64,000 nucleotides of DNA. It comes from Clostridium sp. OS1-26. Its GTDB lineage: Bacteria; Bacillota; Clostridia; Clostridiales; Clostridiaceae. Positions 22,693 to 28,788 of the stretch are shown piece after piece (positions within the stretch are counted from its first letter, which is position 1; the number at the start of each line of letters is the position of its first letter). The position numbers and the translations under genes are program-made. The notes beneath the pieces are model-generated. The model was not told the origin of the DNA, made no database searches, and was given only the letters and a program-made list of their open reading frames with translations. The stretch spans positions 1 through 64,000 of the forward strand of contig NZ_CP133264.1 of NCBI RefSeq assembly GCF_030915445.1, read 5' to 3'.

Positions 22693-24105
22693 CTATTCTA
22701 CACTTATATTATTTTCTTTTAATAACTCTGTAGCTTCTTTTAAAGATAACTTAGTTTCCTCTAATAGGAATTTAAGATCTCTTTGTTCAATTTCATTTCC
22801 CTTTATTCTCTTTAAAGAATTTCTTAGATATGACTTTCTTAACTCTTTCATATTTGCATCTGTTACTGATACTAATGAAGGATGAGAAGGTAATATTATG
22901 TTCTTACCCGGAACTTCTTCCTTTGGGTTACCAATGATAATTTCAATACCATTTTCTCTTGCAAAATTAAGTTGAGCTATAGGATGTTTGCCTGCTCCTG
23001 TGTATTCAGTTTCTTGAACAACTATTATTTCATCATTATCATATTCTTGCGCAATTGCAAAAGCAGCCGCCAGTGATGTATTTCCTGCTGGACCTCTTTC
23101 TAATCCCTCTAGTTGAGCCAGCACTTCAGTCATCCAGAATACTTCACCCTGGCTTATGGTTATATATCTATCCATATACCTTAATGGTCTTGCTGCACTT
23201 CTTGGAACATCTGATCTATCAGGATTTGTCATGAATGGAATTCCAAATCCTGTATGACCTGTAGTAAAGGATTTCTTATTGAAAGCTATATCTGAAGCCA
23301 TATGAAGTCCGCTTAAATCTACAGATGCACCTATTATTTTTGTATCTAACGCTCCTGCTTTTATTAGACCTCTAGCTGTACCAGTAACATTGCCACCGCC
23401 TGCATGTGTTACCACTACAGCAATAGGATCTCTTTCAAATCTTTCTCTGCATTGTTCTGCTATCTCATAACCTAATGTTTCTACCCCTGCTATTCCATAG
23501 GAGGAATATAAGGATGCATTATAATAACCTGTATCTTCAAGTATTTTTAGATATGTGTAAAACAACTCTGGCCCGACAGTAAGCCTTACAACTTCAGCTC
23601 CGTAACCTTCGCACTTTCTTCCTTTTTCTATGATTTCAGGCTGTCCAACTTTTCTTGAATCATAGCATTCATTTGCAATTATACATTTAAGTCCTCTTAT
23701 ATTGGCTTGAGAGGCTACTGCTGCACCGTAATTACCAGAAGTAGCTGCAGCTACACCTTTATAACCTCTTTTCATAGCATCATATACAGATACCGATGCT
23801 CTTCTATCCTTAAAGCTTCCCGACGGATTACAACTTTCATCTTTTATAAATATTCTAGCAGCCTTGCCTGTTTTAGAAGCTTTTCTTGCTAATTTTGTTA
23901 TGTTTTTAAGCTCTATTAATGGAGTATTTCCAACTCCAGCCTCTTTTCGAATTTCTCGAACTTCTTCTAAACAATATCCTACATCCCTCATAAGGCCTTC
24001 ATAATCAAATGAAAGTTTTCCAGTTTCGTATTTATCAAAATCAATTCCAACAGATTTAAGCATAATTTGGCTCTTTCTTGCCATAAGCTCTTCATACTTA
24101 TTCAT
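22693..24105 (-). CDS. ortB: 2-amino-4-ketopentanoate thiolase, beta subunit
   Basis: This 470-aa PLP protein has the fold of threonine synthase and cysteine synthase. The PLP lysine is in NPSGSFKDRRASVS (around residue 100), and a phosphate-binding glycine loop (THAGGGNVTGTARG) lies near 235. With OrtA it cleaves 2-amino-4-ketopentanoate with CoA to acetyl-CoA and alanine, the energy-yielding step. It is followed at 10 nt by oraS and preceded at about 41 nt by ortA. Confidence 0.92.
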   Translation of the reverse strand: MNKYEELMARKSQIMLKSVGIDFDKYETGKLSFDYEGLMRDVGYCLEEVREIRKEAGVGNTPLIELKNITKLARKASKTGKAARIFIKDESCNPSGSFKDRRASVSVYDAMKRGYKGVAAATSGNYGAAVASQANIRGLKCIIANECYDSRKVGQPEIIEKGRKCEGYGAEVVRLTVGPELFYTYLKILEDTGYYNASLYSSYGIAGVETLGYEIAEQCRERFERDPIAVVVTHAGGGNVTGTARGLIKAGALDTKIIGASVDLSGLHMASDIAFNKKSFTTGHTGFGIPFMTNPDRSDVPRSAARPLRYMDRYITISQGEVFWMTEVLAQLEGLERGPAGNTSLAAAFAIAQEYDNDEIIVVQETEYTGAGKHPIAQLNFARENGIEIIIGNPKEEVPGKNIILPSHPSLVSVTDANMKELRKSYLRNSLKRIKGNEIEQRDLKFLLEETKLSLKEATELLKENNISVE

Positions 24106-24146
24106 TATTTATTACCCCCTTCTTTTCTTAAATGCAGGCTTAGTAA

Positions 24147-24437
24147 TTACTCTTTTATAATATCTCTAACTTGTTTCCCAACGTAGCTTAGTTCTTGAAC
24201 ATATTTCCCAAAGGAATGGTTATATCCTGGCTCAACCTCAACAACTTTTCCTCTTGCAATTCTTCCTATATTTGTTTCAACTTCTACCTCACCACCAATT
24301 TCGCAATCCTGTAGACAATTGCCTCTTATCCAGCACTTAAGTGGTGTTTGTTTTGTTTCTTCAGGTATACTTTGAGATCTCTCCTTAGATGTTAAAACAG
24401 TCTCTTCAATTTCTACCCATGTACCCTTTTTTATCAT
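24147..24437 (-). CDS. ortA: 2-amino-4-ketopentanoate thiolase, alpha subunit
   Basis: This small protein (about 96 aa) is the partner of OrtB. It carries a compact beta-rich sequence with conserved cysteines (LKCWIRGNCLQDCEIGGEVEV). I start it at MIKKGTWVEI because AGGTGAAGA lies just upstream of that ATG; the open frame extends six codons further, to 24455. It is the first gene of the ornithine operon, about 120 nt downstream of a sigma-54 promoter. Confidence 0.9.
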   Translation of the reverse strand: MIKKGTWVEIEETVLTSKERSQSIPEETKQTPLKCWIRGNCLQDCEIGGEVEVETNIGRIARGKVVEVEPGYNHSFGKYVQELSYVGKQVRDIIKE

Positions 24438-24552
24438 ATAATCTTCACCTACCACATAAAAAATTTTAACTTAAATAAATTAGCCTATTACCGTATACAC
24501 ATTTCAAAGTAATTTCTTAGGCAAAATTTTATTTACTTTTATGCATTATTTA

Positions 24553-24573
24553 TATAGCAATTGCCATGCCAAA
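24553..24573 (-). promoter_or_regulatory. Sigma-54 (-24/-12) promoter of the ornithine operon
   Basis: The minus strand reads TTGGCATGGCAATTGCTA, with GG and GC in correct register. It lies about 120 nt upstream of ortA and is nearly identical to the adh promoter at 9061-9081. TTTTTTGCA repeats near 24630, 24720 and 24742 are possible activator sites, but I cannot define a clear operator. Confidence 0.82.
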
Positions 24574-24576
24574 TAA

Positions 24577-24613
24577 AAAAGCATGTATTTTGGCCTAATT
24601 CCAAAATACATGC
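24577..24613 (-). terminator. Terminator of the sigma-54 activator gene
   Basis: A perfect hairpin with 13-bp arms (GCATGTATTTTGG / CCAAAATACATGC) and a 7-nt loop, followed on the minus strand by TTTTTTATTT. It sits directly upstream of the -24 element, insulating the ornithine promoter from the activator gene. The location could also let it act as a binding site, so it deserves checking. Confidence 0.75.
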
Positions 24614-24812
24614 ATAAATTATGTAAAAATTTTTTGCACTATTTCTTTATATATTTTTAATAGAATTAAATAAACCTACTATTACGTACACACAAAACCC
24701 AATTATTGTAAAAGCAATTTTTTTTGCATATCTAGCAAGGATTTTTGCACTTATGCAGATTAATCAAATTTAATTAATATTTATACAACTCCTGCAAATA
24801 GTTCACTACATA

Positions 24813-26219
24813 CTAATCTATTTTGTTAATATTATATTTTTTAATCTTATATTGTAAGTTTTGTCTGGAAATATTCAACTGTTTAGAAGTTCTACTAACA
24901 TTATAATGATTATTTTTTAATGTCCTTTTTATTATCTCTTTTTCAATATCCCCAATATATTGTTCTAAATCAAAATTTTGCTTTTCATCTATAATAAAAT
25001 TTTCAATATCTATTTGAGTTTCATTTGAAGACTTATTGAATATCTTGGGATCAAAATGCCAGTAGCTTAAAATAGAATTGTTATCTGCCATATTCATAGA
25101 TGATTCTATTACATTTTTTAATTCTCTTATATTCCCTGGCCAATTATATTCTATTAACTTCTCCATAACATCTTTATCAATTCCTATTATATTTTTATCT
25201 AGAATTTTATTATAATTTTTAATGAATTTATCTAGTAATATGGGTATATCCTCTTTTCTTTCCCTCAATGGTGGTATATTTAACCTTATAACACTTAATC
25301 TATAATAAAAGTCTTTTCTAAGCTTTCCACTTTCAATTAGTTTTTCTGGTTCTTCATTTAATGTTGCTATTATTCGAACATCACAGTCTATAACCTTGTT
25401 ACTTCCAATAGGTCTTATATATCCGTCTTGTAGTACTCTTAGAAGCTTAGATTGAAGATAGGGCTCCATAGAATTAACTTCATCTAACAAAATCGTTCCC
25501 CTATTTGCTTCTTCAAATAATCCTTTTTTATTTTCTGCTCCTGTAAAACTTCCTTTTTCTGTCCCAAATAACATTCCTTCAAGTAAAGCGGCAGGAATAG
25601 CAGCACAATTTATAGGTATAAATGGTTTATCTTTCCTTAGCCCGTCATAATGAATACTTTGTGCGAAAACTTCTTTACCACATCCAGTTTCTCCATAAAT
25701 TAAGACAGAAGAATTTGATATACTTGCTTTTTTAGCTTTTTCTATAGCACTTTTCATTGCAATGCTATTTCCACATATATCGCTAAAGGTATAATTCTTC
25801 TTTACTTTTGCATTTATTTCCTGTAATTTACATATACATTCTGTTAGTTCTTTTAGTTTCGTCATATCTTTAGCTATTTCAATAGCTGCTATATTTTCCC
25901 CATTATGAATTATTGGTACAGTAGTATTTATGGTTGTAACTTTCTTCTTATACTCATTACTATATTGCTGAATTAAGTCTACAATTTTCTTACCGGTTTT
26001 TAGAGCATTCATTAGAGTAGATGTATCTTCTTTTACGTCTTTTAGGTATTCGTTAACCCTTTTTCCCAGAACTTTTCCAGGCTCAATTCCTTCTATCTTA
26101 CCCATCGCCTTATTGTAATACATTGTCTTACCAGTAGAATCAACTATTTGAATTCCTTCATCTAGATTTTCTAGTAAACACTCTAATACCTTTTCTGCAT
26201 TAAATAAATTTGAAACCAT
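24813..26219 (-). CDS. Sigma-54-dependent activator, probable regulator of ornithine fermentation
   Basis: This 468-aa enhancer-binding protein has an N-terminal PAS domain (about 10-120), an AAA+ domain (about 145-380) and a Fis-type helix-turn-helix (NVSRTSKQLNISRQNLQYKI). The ATPase has Walker A GETGCGKE, Walker B TILLDEVNSM, and the sigma-54 contact loop as GSFTGAENKKG, a G-S-F variant of GAFTGA found in some activators. It lies upstream of, and in the same direction as, the ort/ora operon with its sigma-54 promoter, so it most likely responds to ornithine or a related amino acid through the PAS domain. That signal is inference. Confidence 0.88.
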   Translation of the reverse strand: MVSNLFNAEKVLECLLENLDEGIQIVDSTGKTMYYNKAMGKIEGIEPGKVLGKRVNEYLKDVKEDTSTLMNALKTGKKIVDLIQQYSNEYKKKVTTINTTVPIIHNGENIAAIEIAKDMTKLKELTECICKLQEINAKVKKNYTFSDICGNSIAMKSAIEKAKKASISNSSVLIYGETGCGKEVFAQSIHYDGLRKDKPFIPINCAAIPAALLEGMLFGTEKGSFTGAENKKGLFEEANRGTILLDEVNSMEPYLQSKLLRVLQDGYIRPIGSNKVIDCDVRIIATLNEEPEKLIESGKLRKDFYYRLSVIRLNIPPLRERKEDIPILLDKFIKNYNKILDKNIIGIDKDVMEKLIEYNWPGNIRELKNVIESSMNMADNNSILSYWHFDPKIFNKSSNETQIDIENFIIDEKQNFDLEQYIGDIEKEIIKRTLKNNHYNVSRTSKQLNISRQNLQYKIKKYNINKID

Positions 26220-26394
26220 TTTATCCCCCTCAGTTCCATAGTATGTATAATTTTAACTACAGAGTTAAAGTCCATCTCCGTATAAATAAAAGCAATCCAT
26301 TTACCACATTATTACATATATATAAATTATAAGTTTAATTACCTTTAAAATCAATATACTGATTATTCTAAGTAATATCTATATTTACTAGGTA

Positions 26395-26434
26395 AAATAA
26401 AAAAAACACTAAGCATACACTTAGTGTTTTTTTA
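26395..26434 (-). terminator. Terminator after 5S rRNA
   Basis: The hairpin AAACACTAAG / CTTAGTGTTT is followed by a long U-run on the minus strand. It closes the tRNA-5S transcript. Confidence 0.85.
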
Positions 26435-26438
26435 TTGA

Positions 26439-26555
26439 ATCCGGCAGCGACCTACTCTTCCACAGGGTCTCCCCTGCAGTACCATCGGCACTCTGAAGCT
26501 TAACCATCGTGTTCGGAATGGAAACGGGTGTTACCTTCACGTCATTACCACCGGG
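26439..26555 (-). rRNA. 5S ribosomal RNA, isolated with tRNAs
   Basis: This is a 5S gene of about 117 nt, recognised by its conserved core (GTAACACCCGTTTCCATTCC, CGAACACGATGGTTAAGC, and GAGTAGGTCGCTGCCGG near the 3' end). It is the last gene of a tRNA cluster, 46 nt after tRNA-Gly, and is not attached to any 16S-23S operon in this window. Confidence 0.94.
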
Positions 26556-26601
26556 TAAATATGAACTTTTATAATTGCTTTATATAATATAAAGCATATG
26601 T

Positions 26602-26676
26602 TGGAGCGGAAGACGGGATTCGAACCCGCGACGTTCACCTTGGCAAGGTGACGCTCTACCACTGAGCCACTCCCGC
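26602..26676 (-). tRNA. tRNA-Gly (anticodon GCC)
   Basis: A 75-nt cloverleaf starting GCGGGAGTGGCTCAGT on the minus strand, with anticodon stem-loop ACCTTGCCAAGGT and an encoded CCA. It is part of the four-tRNA plus 5S transcript. Confidence 0.96.
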
Positions 26677-26712
26677 AAACTCATGACATCTCAATAATTA
26701 TTAAAGTTTAAA

Positions 26713-26787
26713 TGGCTGGGATAGCAGGATTCGAACCTACGAATACCAGAGTCAAAGTCTGGTGCCTTACCGCTTGGCGATATCCCA
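26713..26787 (-). tRNA. tRNA-Gln (anticodon TTG)
   Basis: A 75-nt cloverleaf starting TGGGATATCGCCAAGC on the minus strand, with anticodon loop CTTTGAC and an encoded CCA. The D-arm GCCAAGCGGTAAGGC is typical of tRNA-Gln. Confidence 0.96.
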
Positions 26788-26793
26788 AAATAA

Positions 26794-26870
26794 TGGTGCG
26801 TCTTAAGGGATTCGAACCCCTGGCACACGGCTTAGAAGGCCGTTGCTCTATCCAACTGAGCTAAAAACGC
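26794..26870 (-). tRNA. tRNA-Arg (anticodon TCT)
   Basis: A 77-nt cloverleaf starting GCGTTTTTAGCTCAGTTG on the minus strand, with anticodon loop CTTCTAA and an encoded CCA. It lies 6 nt from tRNA-Gln. Confidence 0.96.
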
Positions 26871-26875
26871 ATATT

Positions 26876-26949
26876 TGGAGCGGGTGAAGGGAATCGAACC
26901 CTCGTAACTAGCTTGGAAGGCTAGCACTCTACCATTGAGTTACACCCGC
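26876..26949 (-). tRNA. tRNA-Gly (anticodon TCC), copy 1
   Basis: A 74-nt cloverleaf starting GCGGGTGTAACTCAATGG, with anticodon loop CTTCCAA and an encoded CCA. It is the first gene of the tRNA-5S transcript. An identical copy is at 37657-37730, downstream of rRNA operon 2. Confidence 0.96.
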
Positions 26950-26980
26950 ATATAATTACATGTCCTTGGTACATTTATGA

Positions 26981-27009
26981 ATTATATACTATCTTATACT
27001 GCTTGTCAA
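26981..27009 (-). promoter_or_regulatory. Promoter of the tRNA-5S cluster
   Basis: A perfect sigma-A promoter on the minus strand: TTGACA (27004-27009), 17-nt spacer, TATAAT (26981-26986). It lies 31 nt upstream of tRNA-Gly. Confidence 0.92.
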
Positions 27010-27047
27010 CTATATTTTAAAATAAGTTTATATTTTTATCCGATGAC

Positions 27048-27215
27048 TACCCGCTCTAATACTCCCGCTTCTCCAAGCGGGAGTAAAGAGCGGCTACGTC
27101 CCTGGATAACGATTTCTAAGCATCAGGTGGAGTTAAAACTCCATCTGACGCCAAGAACTCTGTTTATCCGATTGCTGTCATTGCTAACCTCTCATCGCAA
27201 GTTATGAAAGCGATT
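27048..27215. mobile_element. Hairpin-rich remnant resembling an IS200/IS605 (tnpB) element end
   Basis: A perfect nested stem (CCGCTCT..ACTCCCGCT / AGCGGGAGT..AGAGCGG, 27051-27092) is followed by a second hairpin (GGTGGAG / CTCCATC, 27127-27143), separated by GGCTACGTCCCTGGATAAC. From memory this resembles the right end and guide-RNA region of TnpB-type insertion sequences in clostridia. No transposase or TnpB frame is nearby, so it would be a solo remnant. Base composition is more GC-rich than its surroundings. Identification is tentative. Confidence 0.4.
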
Positions 27216-27439
27216 AGCGTCAAATTGGCACTCTATGTAGGCATCACATTAAGTTAAATCCAAGAACTCTACTTATTTTGGTTTCCTATAATGCTATATA
27301 TAAATAGTAGTTTAAATTTTCAAAACAAGCGTTAATTATTAACTCTTAACATAATTAATTTTTATATTTAAAAACATATTTATAACTTGACTAACAGGAA
27401 TTCATGTGATATTATAACACTATAGAATTTAATAAAGTT

Positions 27440-27520
27440 AGTTAAAAGGGAGTAATTTAAACTGCAAAATCAACATTCCGATTTGAATATTTTTCAAATC
27501 TGGTTTTGTAGGCCTTTGTG
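27440..27520 (+). promoter_or_regulatory. yybP-ykoY (manganese) riboswitch
   Basis: The segment has the hallmarks of this class: AAAAGGGAGTA at the 5' side, pairing with the closing GGCCTTT, then an internal ATTCCG..TCTGG arm capping the hairpin GATTTGAATATTTTTCAAATC. It is followed at once by a strong terminator and then a TerC-family gene; YkoY itself is a TerC protein. The riboswitch binds Mn2+ and normally turns expression on. Confidence 0.75.
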
Positions 27521-27527
27521 AGGTAAT

Positions 27528-27578
27528 AAGACTTTTAACATAATCCTAAGGATTATGTTAAAAGTCTTTTGTTTTTTT
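27528..27578 (+). terminator. Riboswitch-controlled terminator before the TerC gene
   Basis: A long perfect hairpin (AAGACTTTTAACATAATCC / GGATTATGTTAAAAGTCTT) with a tight loop and a T-rich tail. It lies 8 nt after the riboswitch and 90 nt before the start codon, fitting transcription attenuation. Confidence 0.85.
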
Positions 27579-27667
27579 ACTACATAGTCTCACAATATTA
27601 AATTTCTTAATAATCTTATTTAATTAATACATTATTAAATTTACCTAAATAATAAAGGAGGAATTTT

Positions 27668-28525
27668 ATGTCTACTAAAAAATCAATGTTAACATTAGGT
27701 ATGTGGGTGGGACTAGCTTTACTATTTAATATAGGTATTTATATATTTATGGGTTCCGAAAAAGCTTTATCTTTCTTAGGTGGATATGTAATTGAGCAAA
27801 GCTTAAGTCTCGACAATCTATTTTTATTTTTACTTGTTTTTGAAGGGTTTTCAATTAAACCAGAATATCAAAAGAAAGTTCTTTCCTATGGTATATGGGG
27901 TGCAATAATTTTAAGATTTATATTTGTTGTATTAGGAATAACTGTAGTTAATAAGTTCCACTGGATGCTATATATATTTGGATTAATACTAATAATAAGT
28001 GGAATTAAAATGTTTAAAGAAAATGATAAAGTTAACGACATAAAAGATAGTAAATTGCTTAAATTTATTAATAAAATTATTCCTGTTTCAGATAAACTAG
28101 AAGGAGAAAAGTTTTTTATAAGAAAAAATAAAAAACTTTATATAACTCCCCTATTTGCAGTATTATTGCTTATAGAATTTTCCGATATTATATTTGCTAT
28201 AGACTCAATCCCTGCTATATTTTCTATAACAACAGATCCTTTTATAGTTTATACTTCAAATATATTTGCAATTTTGGGACTTAGAAGTATGTACTTCCTT
28301 TTATATAAGCTTCATGAAAAATTTGCTTATATGAAATATGGTGTTGCATGTATATTAATATTTACAGGTATAAAATTATTGGCATTATTATTTAATATAC
28401 ACATATCAGTAGTAGTGTCCTTAGTGTCCATATTTACTATACTTTCAGTAAGCCTTTTAGCTTCTATATTTATAAATAACAAAAACAAAGAAGACGAAGC
28501 TGCTAGCTATTCAAATATACAATAA
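27668..28525 (+). CDS. TerC-family membrane protein, probable metal (Mn2+) exporter
   Basis: This 285-aa protein has about eight hydrophobic segments and TerC signatures: SLSLDNLFLFLLVF near 45 and LIEFSDIIFAIDSIPAIF near 170, whose acidic residues lie in membrane helices. TerC proteins have been linked to manganese export and metalation of secreted proteins. Start: AAAGGAGGAATTTTATG. The preceding Mn2+ riboswitch and terminator strongly support Mn2+-responsive control. Tellurite resistance is only the historical family name. Confidence 0.9.
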   Translation: MSTKKSMLTLGMWVGLALLFNIGIYIFMGSEKALSFLGGYVIEQSLSLDNLFLFLLVFEGFSIKPEYQKKVLSYGIWGAIILRFIFVVLGITVVNKFHWMLYIFGLILIISGIKMFKENDKVNDIKDSKLLKFINKIIPVSDKLEGEKFFIRKNKKLYITPLFAVLLLIEFSDIIFAIDSIPAIFSITTDPFIVYTSNIFAILGLRSMYFLLYKLHEKFAYMKYGVACILIFTGIKLLALLFNIHISVVVSLVSIFTILSVSLLASIFINNKNKEDEAASYSNIQ

Positions 28526-28576
28526 TTTAAACTTAACAATTATTATTTAACTAATTATAGTATATGTATTAGTTAA

Positions 28577-28628
28577 AAATAGAGGTCACCAGAATCAAGT
28601 AAATTATGATTCCAGTGATCTCTATTTA
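28577..28628. terminator. Terminator after the TerC gene
   Basis: A hairpin with arms AAATAGAGGTCAC..GAATCA and TGATTC..GTGATCTCTATTT follows the TerC stop codon by about 50 nt. Confidence 0.65.
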
Positions 28629-28704
28629 TATGTAATTTATTAATTTATTTCCTTAAATCTACATATTTGAGTACAGTTTTCATGGAAATTAGTTTTAAAT
28701 AAGC

Positions 28705-28757
28705 TTGAAATTTGTCTTATTTTGTTGTATAACATTATTGTACTGACTGGTCAGTAC
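28705..28757 (+). promoter_or_regulatory. Promoter and TetR-type operator of the YhgE/Pip gene
   Basis: TTGAAA (28705-28710), a 17-nt spacer and TATAAC (28728-28733) form a good sigma-A promoter. The inverted repeat GTACTGAC-TG-GTCAGTAC (28740-28757, perfect 8-bp arms) falls on the predicted transcription start. The TGACTGGTCA core is typical of TetR-family repressor sites. No TetR gene is in the immediate neighbourhood. Confidence 0.7.
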
Positions 28758-28788
28758 TTATTTTATTATAGGAGGATGTGTTTGATTT

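Noticed and set aside
24620..24760. TTTTTTGCA repeats as activator binding sites for the ornithine promoter
   Set aside because: The repeats are short, A/T-biased and not clearly palindromic, so I do not list them as a feature.
26977..27207. A 76-aa plus-strand frame
   Set aside because: It runs over the tRNA promoter and the hairpin cluster, has odd composition and no ribosome site.
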